Source of the DNA: Geothrix sp.
Lineage (GTDB): Bacteria > Acidobacteriota > Holophagae > Holophagales > Holophagaceae
Reading direction: 5' to 3'
Length of the DNA: 64,000 bases
Assembly: GCF_020622065.1 (NCBI RefSeq)
Contig: NZ_JAHRYQ010000001.1
Location: 1-64,000, forward strand
Shown: in pieces, positions 7,311 to 16,366 of the stretch
How the letters are laid out: every line of letters begins with the position of its first letter
How positions within the stretch are numbered: position 1 is the stretch's first letter
Notes under the pieces: generated by a model
Databases searched by the model: none
Told to the model about the DNA's origin: nothing
The model's input: the letters and a program-made list of their open reading frames with translations, nothing else
Position numbers and translations under genes: made by a program

Positions 7311-8951
7311 ATGACCTTGATCGATTGGATTTTTCTCTGCCTCGCCATCGCCTCCGGCGGGGTGGCGTTGCTGATGGCCATCAAGGCCCAAAAGGCCACC
7401 CTGGAGAGCTCCCAGGCCCAGGCCAAGGCCGAGGCCGACACCAAGTCCCAGCGGGAGAAGCTGCTGGAGGAGGCCAAGGCGGAAGCCCAGCGCCTCCGTA
7501 AGGCCGGAGAGCAGGAGGCGGAAGCCCTCCGCAAGGAATCCGAACTCAAGGTGAAGGAACAGGCCCTCCAGGCCCGTCAGGAAGCCGAGAAGCTGCTGGC
7601 CGAGCGCCAGAAGAACCTGGAGAAGCAGGAACAGCGGCTCCAGCTGAAGGAGGAAGGCCTGCAGACCAAGGAGGAGGGACTCGACAAGAAGCTCCACCAG
7701 GTCGAGCAGAAGACCAAGGACATGGATGCCCTCACCGAGCGCCGCAAGGCCGAGCTGGAAAAGCTCGAGGCCCAGCAGGCGGAAGTCCGGCAGCTGGTGG
7801 AAGCTCAGGCCAAGCGCCTGGAGGAAGTCGCCGGCCTCACCCGCGAGGACGCGAAGAAGGAGCTGATCGGACAGCTCGAGTATTCCGCGAAGATGGACGC
7901 GGCGAAGCTGGTACGGCGCATCGACGAGGAAGCCCAGGAGGAGGCGGCCAAGAAGGCCCGGTGGACCATTGGCGCCGCCATCCAGCGGGTGGCCTCGGAT
8001 GTGGTGGCCGAGCAGGCCGTGAGTTCCGTCCAGCTGCCCAGCGACGATCTGAAGGGCCGCATCATCGGTCGGGAAGGCCGCAACATCCGGGCCCTGGAAA
8101 AGGCCACGGGCTGCGACCTCATCGTGGATGACACGCCGGAGAGCATCGTCGTGTCGAGCTTCGATCCCATCCGCCGCGAGGTCGCCCGCCAGGCCATCCT
8201 CAAGCTCCTGGCCGACGGCCGCATCCACCCCGCCCGCATCGAGGAGGTGGTGGAGAAGGTCAAGGTGGACATGGATCAGCACCTCAAGGAGATCGGCGAG
8301 GCCGCCTGCATCGAGCTGGGCTTCCCCGATGTCCATCCCAAGCTGCACAAGCTGGTGGGCCGTCTGAACTACCGCACCTCGTACGGCCAGAATGTGCTGG
8401 AGCACACCAAAGAAGTGGCCCGCATCGCCGAGTACATGGCCGGCGAGATGGGCGCCGATGCGCGGCTCTGCCGCCGGGCGGGGCTCTTCCATGACATCGG
8501 CAAGGCCATCGACCGCGAGGTGGAAGGTACCCACATCGAGATCGGCATGCAGCTCATGCAGCGCTATGGGGAGAAGGACGAGGTCATCCACGCCATGAGC
8601 TGCCACCACGGGGATTTCGAACCCCGCACGGTGGAGGCCATGCTCATCACGGCCGCGGACGCCCTCTCCGCCGCCCGTCCCGGGGCCCGGCGCGAGATGC
8701 TGGAGACCTATGTCAAGCGCCTTGAGAAGCTCGAGGAGATCGCTGGGAGCTACAAGGGCGTGCAGAAGAGCTACGCCATGCAGGCGGGCCGCGAGATCCG
8801 CATCCTGGTGGACGCCGGTTCCGTCAACGACGACCAGGCCTACTGGATCGCCAAGGATGTCTCCCGGCGCATCGAATCCGAGATGCAGTACCCCGGCCAG
8901 ATCAAGGTCACGGTCATGCGAGAACTGCGCGCGGTCGAGATCGCCCGCTAA
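7311..8951 (+). CDS. rny: Ribonuclease Y
   Basis: Membrane-anchored endoribonuclease that starts mRNA decay. 546 residues from ATG 7311, which has AGGAG upstream; a GTG at 7272 in the same frame falls too close to the 6S RNA and lacks a ribosome binding site. Residues about 4-24 are a transmembrane anchor (LIDWIFLCLAIASGGVALL). A long charged coiled coil follows (about 30-200), then a KH domain (LKGRIIGREGRNIRALE), then the HD domain with LFHDIGKAIDRE and CHHGDFEP metal-binding residues. Matches the family length of about 515-550. Confidence 0.96.
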   Translation: MTLIDWIFLCLAIASGGVALLMAIKAQKATLESSQAQAKAEADTKSQREKLLEEAKAEAQRLRKAGEQEAEALRKESELKVKEQALQARQEAEKLLAERQKNLEKQEQRLQLKEEGLQTKEEGLDKKLHQVEQKTKDMDALTERRKAELEKLEAQQAEVRQLVEAQAKRLEEVAGLTREDAKKELIGQLEYSAKMDAAKLVRRIDEEAQEEAAKKARWTIGAAIQRVASDVVAEQAVSSVQLPSDDLKGRIIGREGRNIRALEKATGCDLIVDDTPESIVVSSFDPIRREVARQAILKLLADGRIHPARIEEVVEKVKVDMDQHLKEIGEAACIELGFPDVHPKLHKLVGRLNYRTSYGQNVLEHTKEVARIAEYMAGEMGADARLCRRAGLFHDIGKAIDREVEGTHIEIGMQLMQRYGEKDEVIHAMSCHHGDFEPRTVEAMLITAADALSAARPGARREMLETYVKRLEKLEEIAGSYKGVQKSYAMQAGREIRILVDAGSVNDDQAYWIAKDVSRRIESEMQYPGQIKVTVMRELRAVEIAR

Positions 8952-9008
8952 GGGGTGCGTCTGATACAGTCCTGAAAGGTCTCAACCCCCCTTCGGTCTG
9001 GTATCCCC

Positions 9009-12000
9009 TTGGACGCATCTCCTTCCCAGCCCCCTGCGTCCGGTCGTCTCAGCACGGTCGCAGAACGGGCCCTCCGGCACCTGTTCCAGGGGGCTTCCCT
9101 GGCCTTCCTGGTCCTGGACCGGGCGGGCCGTCTCCTGCATGCGAATCCCCGGGCCCTCGTCATGCTGGGGGCCGGCGAGGAGGACCTGCCGCAGGTCGGC
9201 CTTGAGCGGCTTCGGCACGACCTGCCTCCCAGCCTCGCCCAAGCCTGGTTTGAGGCGGCCTTTGAGTCCCGGGTGGATCGTTCCGAGCTGGGAACCTGGC
9301 TGCGCCTCGACGGAACCGTGTTGCCGGTCCGCCTGACGGTGGTGGGCCTCACCACAGAGGAGGGAGGGCACCTCTTCGTGTGGGGACGGGATCAGTCGGA
9401 AGAGCAGCTGATCGGCGCGAGACTGGCGGAAAGCGCGGGACTCCAGCGTCACCTGGCCGAGGGCATCTACGCCTTGAGCCTGGTCCGGACCCGCGAGGAG
9501 GCCTATCGGGTGCTTCTGGGCCAGGCCACCGCGATCCTGACGGGGCCGCACTGGTCCCTGGGGCGGATCGAGATCCGGGAGGGACACCCCAAGGTCATCC
9601 TGGCGGCCTGGTCGCCCTCGCTGGCGGCTCGGCTGGGGCCTTCCCTCAAGGGACTCGAGTTTCCCCTGGCGGACTCCGGCTTCGCCCGGGAAGTCTGTGA
9701 GCACCGCCGCATGTGCTTCGTGGAGGAGGCCTCCACCTCGCCTTCGATGATCCAACCCGCCATCGTGGCGACCTACGGCCTCCGGAGCCTCCTGGGTGTG
9801 CCCCTGGTCTTCGAGGGCCGCATTGCCGGGGTGCTGTTCGGGGCCACCTTCCAGGGTGAGCCGCCGACGCCGCCGCGCGAGACCATGTTCCCCGTCCTTC
9901 AGAGCCTGGCGCGGATTGCCGCTTTGGCCCTGGAGCGCCTCGAAAGCGAAGACCGCCTGGAGGAGGCGGCCCGCCTTTCCAGGGGGCTGGCCCAGGCCGT
10001 CCGGGACCTGGCGGAGGCCGTGGACGAAGAGGCGCTCATTGGCCGCCTGTTTCGCTGGGCGGCGAAGCTCGCGCCGTTCCCGGAGTGGTGGTTCAACCGC
10101 TACGATCCCGAGACGAAGGGCAGCATCACCACCCACTGGACGCCAGGCCTGGAAGCCCTGGGCTCGCCGGAGGCCATCCGCCAGCCGGTCCCAGTGGCGG
10201 GCAACGCCTTCCTGGAGGCCATCCACCTCCAACAGGAGGCGGTCCACATTCCCCAGTGCCGCACGAGGGCGGAGTCGTTCGACCTGGCGACCTGGCCCTT
10301 CCGGTCCGTGGTGGGTCTGCCCTTGGCCCACGAAGGGGCTGTGGTTGGCATCCTCCATGGCGGATCGTTCGGGGAGCAGGGCGAAGTCTCGCTGTCCGAT
10401 GAGCGCTTCGAGGCGCTGAAGAGTTTGGCCGAAGCCGCCGGCCTGGTGATGAAGCGGCTCCACGCCCGGCGTGCGCTCGAGGCGCAGGAAACCCGCTTCC
10501 GCATGCTGTTCGAGCAGACGCCCGATCCCATCGTGCTGCTCTCCGGAGGGCAGGTCGCGGATGTCAATGCGGCGGCCTCCCGGCTCTTCGGGCTGGACCG
10601 CGAGGTCATGCTCGGACAGCCGATGCTGGCCTTCTGCCCGGAGTGGCAGCCCGAGGGCGGATCGAGCGAGGACCTGGGCCGCCGCCACATGGAGGCCGCC
10701 ATGCGCGGCACCTGCGAGCAGTTTGAGTGGGTCTTCCGCTGCGAGGGCGGACGGGAGGCCATCTGCCAAGTGAATCTGACGCGCCTCGACCCTGAGGATC
10801 GGCCTCTGCTGCACGCGATCGTGCGGGACATCACGGCGCAGAAGCGGGCGGAATCCGAACGCGTGGCGCTGGAGCGCCAGCTGTTCCAGGCCCAGAAGAT
10901 GGAGAGCCTGGGCGTCCTGGCGGGCGGGATCGCCCACGACTTCAACAACCTGCTCATGGGTGTGCTCGGCCACGCCGGCCTGGCCCTGGAACAGCTGAAT
11001 CCGCTCCATCCCATCCGCCGCAACCTGGAGGCCATCCAGAAGGCGGGACAGCGCGCCGCGGATCTGACCCGCCAGATGCTGGCCTACTCGGGTCGCGGCC
11101 AGTTCGTGGTCCGTCACCTGGACCTCACCACCCAGGTGGAGGAGATGCTGCACCTCCTGGAGGTGAGCCTCCCCAAGACTGTGGTGCTCAACCTGGACCT
11201 GAAGAAGGGCCTGCCGGCGGTCTCGGCGGATGCCTCCCAGATCCAGCAGGTGATCATGAACCTGGTGATCAATGCCGCCGAGGCCATCGGCGAGACCTCG
11301 GGCGCGATCACCCTCGCCACGGGGGCCCAGCGCCTGGAGGAACCGGGGATCCGCACCATGCTCGTGGGCCAGGATGTGCCGCCGGGCATCTATGTCTATC
11401 TGGAGGTCACCGACACTGGCTGCGGCATGGATGTCGACACCATGAGCCGCATCTTCGAGCCCTTCTTCACGACCAAGTTCACCGGGCGGGGCCTCGGCCT
11501 CTCGGCCATCATGGGCATCGTCCGCGGCCACAAGGGGGCCCTGCGCGTGTATTCGGAAGTGGGTCAGGGGACGACCTTCAAAGTGCTGTTCCCCGCCCAG
11601 GGGGCCATGGCGGACGCCCATGCCGTCCCAGGCCGCGAGGCCGCCTGGGAGGGGACCGGGCTCATCCTGGTGGTGGACGACGACGAGACCGTGCGGACCG
11701 TGGCCCGGCAGGCCCTTGAGCTGAGGGGGTTCCAGGTGCTGGAGGCGGAGGATGGCCGGATGGCCGTGGATCTGGTGCGGGAGCAGGGCCCGGCCATCGG
11801 GCTGGTGCTCCTGGACATGACCATGCCCCACATGGGCGGGGAGGAGGCCTATCGCGAGATGCGCATCCTCCAGCCGGACCTCCGCGTGATCCTGAGCTCG
11901 GGCTACAACGAGGTGGAGGCCATGAGCCGCTTCATGGGGAAGGGGCTCAAGGGATTCATCCAGAAGCCCTACGGTCCGAAGGACCTGCTGGCGAAGATCC

Positions 12001-12020
12001 AGGGCGCCCTGGAGGCTTGA
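9009..12020 (+). CDS. Hybrid sensor histidine kinase (PAS-GAF-GAF-PAS-HisKA-HATPase-REC)
   Basis: 1003 residues with no signal peptide or membrane segment, so a cytoplasmic sensor. An N-terminal PAS-like domain (about 25-130) is followed by two GAF-like regions (about 150-310 and 330-480), a PAS domain (about 490-620), a phospho-acceptor His643 in GGIAHDFNNLLMG, an ATPase domain (VIMNLVINAAEAIG, GCGMD, GRGLGLSA) and a C-terminal receiver with Asp936 (LVLLDMTMP). The His-Asp-Phe-Asn-Asn H-box is typical of kinases that carry their own receiver. The start is TTG by ORF extent; no clear Shine-Dalgarno is visible, so up to about 50 N-terminal residues are uncertain. Signal unknown. No separate regulator is adjacent. 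Confidence 0.88.
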   Translation: MDASPSQPPASGRLSTVAERALRHLFQGASLAFLVLDRAGRLLHANPRALVMLGAGEEDLPQVGLERLRHDLPPSLAQAWFEAAFESRVDRSELGTWLRLDGTVLPVRLTVVGLTTEEGGHLFVWGRDQSEEQLIGARLAESAGLQRHLAEGIYALSLVRTREEAYRVLLGQATAILTGPHWSLGRIEIREGHPKVILAAWSPSLAARLGPSLKGLEFPLADSGFAREVCEHRRMCFVEEASTSPSMIQPAIVATYGLRSLLGVPLVFEGRIAGVLFGATFQGEPPTPPRETMFPVLQSLARIAALALERLESEDRLEEAARLSRGLAQAVRDLAEAVDEEALIGRLFRWAAKLAPFPEWWFNRYDPETKGSITTHWTPGLEALGSPEAIRQPVPVAGNAFLEAIHLQQEAVHIPQCRTRAESFDLATWPFRSVVGLPLAHEGAVVGILHGGSFGEQGEVSLSDERFEALKSLAEAAGLVMKRLHARRALEAQETRFRMLFEQTPDPIVLLSGGQVADVNAAASRLFGLDREVMLGQPMLAFCPEWQPEGGSSEDLGRRHMEAAMRGTCEQFEWVFRCEGGREAICQVNLTRLDPEDRPLLHAIVRDITAQKRAESERVALERQLFQAQKMESLGVLAGGIAHDFNNLLMGVLGHAGLALEQLNPLHPIRRNLEAIQKAGQRAADLTRQMLAYSGRGQFVVRHLDLTTQVEEMLHLLEVSLPKTVVLNLDLKKGLPAVSADASQIQQVIMNLVINAAEAIGETSGAITLATGAQRLEEPGIRTMLVGQDVPPGIYVYLEVTDTGCGMDVDTMSRIFEPFFTTKFTGRGLGLSAIMGIVRGHKGALRVYSEVGQGTTFKVLFPAQGAMADAHAVPGREAAWEGTGLILVVDDDETVRTVARQALELRGFQVLEAEDGRMAVDLVREQGPAIGLVLLDMTMPHMGGEEAYREMRILQPDLRVILSSGYNEVEAMSRFMGKGLKGFIQKPYGPKDLLAKIQGALEA

Positions 12021-12023
12021 GCC

Positions 12024-12122
12024 ATGCGGACCGTCTTGCTGCTCGCGCTCAGCAACATCTTCTTCGCCCTGCGGGCTCAGGCCTCATCTCTGGCTGGGGT
12101 GGCCCCAGGGGGTGGCCGTTGA
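12024..12122 (+). CDS. 32-codon ORF duplicating the start of the DUF486 gene
   Basis: Starts ATG three bases after the kinase stop, with GGAGG upstream, and reads MRTVLLLALSNIFFALRAQA before a stop at 12120-12122. Its first 14 residues nearly repeat the first residues of the following DUF486 protein (RTVLLLVLSNIF), also at DNA level. The stop TGA overlaps the TTG start of that gene. It may be a leftover of a tandem duplication, or a translated leader that couples DUF486 translation. No evidence that the peptide itself is functional. Confidence 0.45.
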   Translation: MRTVLLLALSNIFFALRAQASSLAGVAPGGGR

Positions 12123-12448
12123 GAACCGTCCTTCTGCTCGTCCTCAGCAACATCTTTATGACCTTCGCGTGGTACGGCCACCTGAAGCAGCACCGGGACA
12201 GCCCCCTCTGGGTGGCGATCCTGGCGAGCTGGGGCATCGCCTTCTTCGAGTACTGCCTGATGGTGCCCGCCAACCGCGCGGGCTACGACCGCTTCAGCCT
12301 GCCTCAGCTGAAGGTGATCCAGGAGGTGGTGACCCTCCTCGTCTTCGCAGTGTTCGCGGTGGCGTGGATGCGGGAGCGCCTGCACCTCAACCACCTCTGG
12401 GCGGGGCTCTGTCTGGTGGGTGCGGTGTTCTTCACCTTCCGCAAATAG
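12119..12448 (+). CDS. DUF486 family small membrane protein (DMT-like)
   Basis: 109 residues from TTG 12119, matching the usual DUF486 length of about 110. Predicted hydrophobic segments: LLLVLSNIFMTFAWYGHL, WVAILASWGIAFFEYCLMVPANRAGY (with the family's FEYxxxVPANR element), VVTLLVFAVFAVAWM and LWAGLCLVGAVFFTF. An open frame extends upstream to 12017 but reads through the duplicated leader in another frame and adds a non-homologous polar stretch, so I prefer the TTG. Function unknown; related to the drug/metabolite transporter superfamily by fold. Convergent with the next gene. Confidence 0.8.
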   Translation: MRTVLLLVLSNIFMTFAWYGHLKQHRDSPLWVAILASWGIAFFEYCLMVPANRAGYDRFSLPQLKVIQEVVTLLVFAVFAVAWMRERLHLNHLWAGLCLVGAVFFTFRK

Positions 12449-12461
12449 GCCGGCCGGGGGT

Positions 12462-13097
12462 TCAGGGTTCCAGGTGGATGAGGCCGCGGCGGAGGGCCAC
12501 CACGGCGGCTTCGGTGCGATCCTTCACCTGGAGCTTGCGGAGCAGGTTGTTCACATGGATCTTCACGGTGGGCTCGGCCAACCCCAGGTTCTCGGCGATT
12601 TCCCGATTCCGCTGTCCCAGGGCCAGGAGGCGCAGCACATCGAGCTCCCGCGGCGTCAGGCGTTCGGCCTCCATGGCCTCCACCAGCCGGGCGGCGGTGG
12701 CGGGCGGCAGGTAGCGCTGGCCGGACGCCACGGCCCGCACGGCCTCGATGAGCGTGGCGCGCCGGACGCTCTTCAGCAGGTAACCCCGGGCCCCGGCCTC
12801 GAGGGCGCGCTGGATGTCCGCGTCCCCGTCGAAGGTGGTGAGCACCAGCACCCGGGCTTCGGGATCTTCGCGCCGGATGGCGATGATGGCTTCCACGCCC
12901 GACTGGCCCGGCAGCTGAAGGTCCATGATGGTGACCGTGGGCTTCAGGGTGCGCCAGGCCGTCACGGCCTCGCGGCCGTCCCCGGCCTCGCCGACCACTT
13001 CCAGATCGGGTTCCCCCTGATGGAGGATGGCGACGAGCCCATCCCGCACGACGGGGTGGTCATCCACGATGAGCAGCGTGATGGGGGTCGCGGTCAT
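12462..13097 (-). CDS. NarL/LuxR-type response regulator
   Basis: 211 residues. Receiver domain with acidic pocket VDDHP, phospho-acceptor Asp59 (VTIMDLQLPG) and Lys in YLLKSV; C-terminal LuxR-type HTH (about 145-211, LTPRELDVLRLLALGQRNRE...TVKIHVNNLLRKL). The ATG at 13097 overlaps the stop of the upstream kinase (ATGA), the usual coupled arrangement; a GTG nine bases further upstream is an alternative. It should be phosphorylated by the kinase at 13094-16075 and bind DNA as a dimer. Its targets are unknown, but the pair diverges from the cytochrome cluster, making that cluster a reasonable candidate. Confidence 0.95.
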   Translation of the reverse strand: MTATPITLLIVDDHPVVRDGLVAILHQGEPDLEVVGEAGDGREAVTAWRTLKPTVTIMDLQLPGQSGVEAIIAIRREDPEARVLVLTTFDGDADIQRALEAGARGYLLKSVRRATLIEAVRAVASGQRYLPPATAARLVEAMEAERLTPRELDVLRLLALGQRNREIAENLGLAEPTVKIHVNNLLRKLQVKDRTEAAVVALRRGLIHLEP

Positions 13098-16075
13098 AGG
13101 TGCCACCTTTGGGTGGGAAGGGTGATGGTGATGCGGGTGCCGAGCCCCGGACTGCTGTCGATGTCGATGCGCCCCCGCAGCTGGCGGACGCTTTCCCGGA
13201 TGCTGCGCATGCCGTAGCCCGCCGCGTCGGCGGAAGGGTCGAAGCCCTGCCCATCATCCTCGATGTTGAGGCGGACCTGGCGCCCTTCGTACTGCAGCAC
13301 CACCCGCACCCAGCGGGCCTTGCCGTGGCGCAGGGCATTCGTGAGCGCCTCCTGGGCCATGCGGAGCAGCTCCTCCTCCACCCGCCGGCCCAGGGGGCGG
13401 GGTTCGCCGGTCTGGGCCAACTCCACCTGGATCTCCGTGCCGGCCAGCAGGCGGTCTGACAGCACGCGCAGGGCGCCCAGGAGGTTCGTGCCCTCGGGCC
13501 GGTGGGGGCGGAGGGCCATGACGGACCTTCGGGCCTCCTGCAGGCTGGCTACGGCCAGCTTGCGGGCATGATCGAGGCGGGTCAGCACGGGCTCCGGGTC
13601 GCCTTGCAGCCGGGCCAGCTTGGCTTCGGCGGCCTCGATCTGCAGCAGCACGCCGGTGAAGCCCTGGGCCAGGTGGTCGTGGATCTCACGGGCCATGCGG
13701 TTGCGCTCGCCCAGCACGGCCGACTTCGCCTCCAGCTGCTGAAGGCGCAGGCGGAGGAGCCACCAGGCGAACGCCCCCGCGCCCAGTGCGCACACCACCC
13801 AGAAGACCGGCCGCTGGTACAGGTAGGGCTGGACATGGACCTCGATGGACTGCTCCTGCGGGGGGCTATCCTCATCGAGCCGCCAGGCCTGGAGGACGAA
13901 CCGGTAGGTCCCCGGCGGCACATTGGAGTAGGCCGAGAACCGGCGGTCGCCCACCTCGTTCCAGATGTGCTCCAGGCCCTCGAGGCGGTAGCGGAAGCGG
14001 ACTTTGTCCGCCCTCGTGAGCGAGGTGGCGGTGTAGTACACCTCGAACCGATGGGTGCCCGGGGGGACCTGGATGGGGACGGTGTCGGGCAGAACCGTCT
14101 CGTCGCTTTCGGCCTTCAGGATGTGGAGGCGCAGCGCGGGGCCGGCCTTGGGCGGGGGCGGGGAGGAAGCCCGGCCGTCCAGCCGCGCAAGCCCGCGGCT
14201 GGTGGGGAAGTACAGGTCGCCTTCGCGGGTGAGCCAAGCCACAGGCTGCGGGCCGTTACGGGTCTCCCGGGAGGGCATGCCATCGTGGTGGTCGAAGACC
14301 ACGGCCGGAATGGAGCCTGCTTCATTGAGGCTCTTGATCAGGGCCGCGCGGGCGATCCGGAAGACGCCCTGCCCGGTGCTCAGCCACATCCGGTGCGCGC
14401 CATCCTCCAGGATGCCGTGGATGGCGAGGAGCAGGGGGCCGGGGCGTTCCCCGAAAGTCTGGAAGATGCCGTCCCGGTACCGCCGCAGGCCCTCCGGGGT
14501 GCCGATCCAGAGGAATCCCTCGGCATCCAGGTGCAGGGACAGGGCGCCACTTGAGCCCAGCCCTTCCGCACGGCCCAACCAGCGCACCGTGCTGGAGTCG
14601 AGAATGCCCAGCCCCTGCGTGCGGCTCACCAGATACAAGGGGGCTGATCCGCCTCCCGTCATGGCGAGGGCACCCTGGACGGCGGGGAACAGAACGGGGG
14701 CGGCGCCTGGTGCGAGCTTGAGCAGGCCCTGGCGGGAGGTGGCGACCCACAGGATGTTCTGCGGATCCTCGTACAGCGACATGATGGCGTCCGGCGAGGG
14801 TCCCTCAGGCCGGCGGACCCGGCGGAACTGGCCTTCGTACCGTTCATACAGCTCGCCGTTGCGGGTGCCCACCCACAGTCCCCCGGCCCGGCGGGGCCAG
14901 ATGGCGGTGATGGGGCCACCGGGGTTTCCCGGGCCCACACGATGGACGCGCCCCTGGCGGATCTCCCCCAGGGACTGGTCTCCCGTGACGCACCAGACGG
15001 TGCCCTGGGCGTCCTGGCAGACCATGAGGGCGGGCTCTTCGAGATCCGCGCCGACCACGGGCAGCGTCTGGAACGGCACGGGGTAGAGCACACGCAGGCC
15101 ACGGCCTTCGGTGCCGGACCACAGGGCACCGGAGCTGTCCTCAAGCAGGGCGAGGGGTGTCCAGCGGGAGCCGGCAGGCGCGGGGGCGGTCTCCAGGGAA
15201 CCGGCTGGCGTCCGGCGGAAGAGGCCGGTCTGTTCGAGCCCGACCCACAGGCTGCCCTGTCGGTCCACGAGCAGGGCACTGATGGCCCGGGGCGGCAGGC
15301 CCTTCGCCCAGGCCGCCGCTTCGAGCCGGCCTTCGGTGAGCGTCAGCAGGCCCTGGGAGCGGGTTCCCACCCAGATCTCCCCTTCGACGCCCGCACCGAG
15401 GGCCGTAATGTCCGTGGAGGCCAGCGCGGCCAGGACCAGCCGTCCTCCCTGGAGGCGCCACAAGCCCGATCCTGCGGTGCCCACCCAGAGTGTCCCGTTC
15501 GGGTCTTCGACGATGGCGCGGATGGTCAGCCGGGCCGCATCCGAGGGTACGGTCTGGAACCGGGTGCCGTCGAACCGGAGCAGGGGTCCCTCCTGGGGGG
15601 CTGCCCAGAGTGTGCCGCTGCGATCCTGGAGCAGGCGCAGGATGGGCTGGTCGGGCAGGCCCTCTGCGGCGCCGAAGGCCCGGACCGCGCCGTCCTGGAA
15701 CCGGTAGAGCCCAGCCTCTGAGGTGCCGATCCAGATGCTGCCACCGGGACCTTCCGCCAGGCAGTGGATCTCGTTGTGTGCGAACCCCGGCACATTGAGG
15801 CGGGAGTAGTGATCGAAGGTGGCGCCGTCGAAGCGGACCAGGCCCGCCTCCGTGCCGATCCACAGGAAGCCGTCCCGGGACTCGAGGAGGGCGGTGGCCG
15901 TGTCCTGGAGGAGGCCATCCTCGCTGCGCCAGAGGTGGCTGGCGTGGGTGGAGAGGGGCCGGGCGGGGTCCAGGGCGAAGCCCGTGACGCTGGCCCAGAG
16001 GCATGGCAGGACGATGACAAGGCGCCGCAAGGCCCCCCGAGGGGAAGGTCGGTTTCCTGCAATCTGCGGGCACAT
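13094..16075 (-). CDS. Two-component propeller sensor histidine kinase (Reg_prop, Y_Y_Y, HisKA_3)
   Basis: 993 residues. An N-terminal signal or anchor segment (RRLVIVLPCLWASVTGFAL, about 17-35) precedes a periplasmic seven-bladed-type propeller region with many repeats of the W(I/V)GT...GL.R.. form (about 40-640). Then come a Y_Y_Y domain (about 655-740, VYYTATSLTRADKVRFRYRL), one transmembrane helix (about 748-770), a HisKA_3 dimerisation domain with His799 (REIHDHLAQGF) and an HATPase domain. Such one-gene sensors often detect polymers or surface conditions. It is coupled to the NarL-type regulator and transcribed away from the multihaem cytochrome gene. Confidence 0.94.
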   Translation of the reverse strand: MCPQIAGNRPSPRGALRRLVIVLPCLWASVTGFALDPARPLSTHASHLWRSEDGLLQDTATALLESRDGFLWIGTEAGLVRFDGATFDHYSRLNVPGFAHNEIHCLAEGPGGSIWIGTSEAGLYRFQDGAVRAFGAAEGLPDQPILRLLQDRSGTLWAAPQEGPLLRFDGTRFQTVPSDAARLTIRAIVEDPNGTLWVGTAGSGLWRLQGGRLVLAALASTDITALGAGVEGEIWVGTRSQGLLTLTEGRLEAAAWAKGLPPRAISALLVDRQGSLWVGLEQTGLFRRTPAGSLETAPAPAGSRWTPLALLEDSSGALWSGTEGRGLRVLYPVPFQTLPVVGADLEEPALMVCQDAQGTVWCVTGDQSLGEIRQGRVHRVGPGNPGGPITAIWPRRAGGLWVGTRNGELYERYEGQFRRVRRPEGPSPDAIMSLYEDPQNILWVATSRQGLLKLAPGAAPVLFPAVQGALAMTGGGSAPLYLVSRTQGLGILDSSTVRWLGRAEGLGSSGALSLHLDAEGFLWIGTPEGLRRYRDGIFQTFGERPGPLLLAIHGILEDGAHRMWLSTGQGVFRIARAALIKSLNEAGSIPAVVFDHHDGMPSRETRNGPQPVAWLTREGDLYFPTSRGLARLDGRASSPPPPKAGPALRLHILKAESDETVLPDTVPIQVPPGTHRFEVYYTATSLTRADKVRFRYRLEGLEHIWNEVGDRRFSAYSNVPPGTYRFVLQAWRLDEDSPPQEQSIEVHVQPYLYQRPVFWVVCALGAGAFAWWLLRLRLQQLEAKSAVLGERNRMAREIHDHLAQGFTGVLLQIEAAEAKLARLQGDPEPVLTRLDHARKLAVASLQEARRSVMALRPHRPEGTNLLGALRVLSDRLLAGTEIQVELAQTGEPRPLGRRVEEELLRMAQEALTNALRHGKARWVRVVLQYEGRQVRLNIEDDGQGFDPSADAAGYGMRSIRESVRQLRGRIDIDSSPGLGTRITITLPTQRWHL

Positions 16076-16366
16076 GGAAGCTGAAGATTAGGCCATCGGG
16101 CCGACCGGATCAACGGAGAAGGCGGTAGATCGTTCGATCTAAAAGTAAGGATCCAATCGGGATATGGGCGCCAGGAAGCCGTGGGGAGATAGTGATTCAA
16201 TCCACCCGCGGTCCCGATGTCTCGACCGAAGCTTCGCACTTCTCGGGGATTCCCCTTGCCCTGATCTTCCCGTTGCAAATCGGTGGCATATATTTGGATC
16301 CTCCATCCCCTTCCGAGCTCCACCGCCAACCTCCTCCGCCACGAGTCGCATTCCCTGGGTGTCGCC
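16076..16366. other. Divergent intergenic region between sensor kinase and cytochrome cluster
   Basis: About 290 bases without a supportable gene. It holds a 16-base near-perfect palindrome at 16126-16141 and an AT-rich TATATTT element at 16289-16295 that could serve as a -10 for the cytochrome gene, but no matching -35 hexamer is visible at 16-18 bases. An in-frame extension of the cytochrome ORF to 16283 lacks a signal peptide context and is not used. Confidence 0.6.
16126..16141. promoter_or_regulatory. Palindrome TAGATCG-TT-CGATCTA, possible operator
   Basis: Two perfect 7-base arms around TT in the divergent region, about 50 bases upstream of the propeller kinase and 225 upstream of the cytochrome start. 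Symmetry fits a dimeric regulator such as the adjacent NarL-type protein, but no other copy was compared. Confidence 0.35.

Noticed and set aside
8982-11831. 949-residue minus-strand frame opposite the first hybrid kinase
   Set aside because: Composition typical of a shadow frame; the plus strand has clear kinase motifs.
16262-16295. Sigma70 or sigma54 promoter just upstream of the cytochrome gene
   Set aside because: TATATT is present but no -35 hexamer at proper distance, and no GG-N10-GC pair of the sigma54 type was found.
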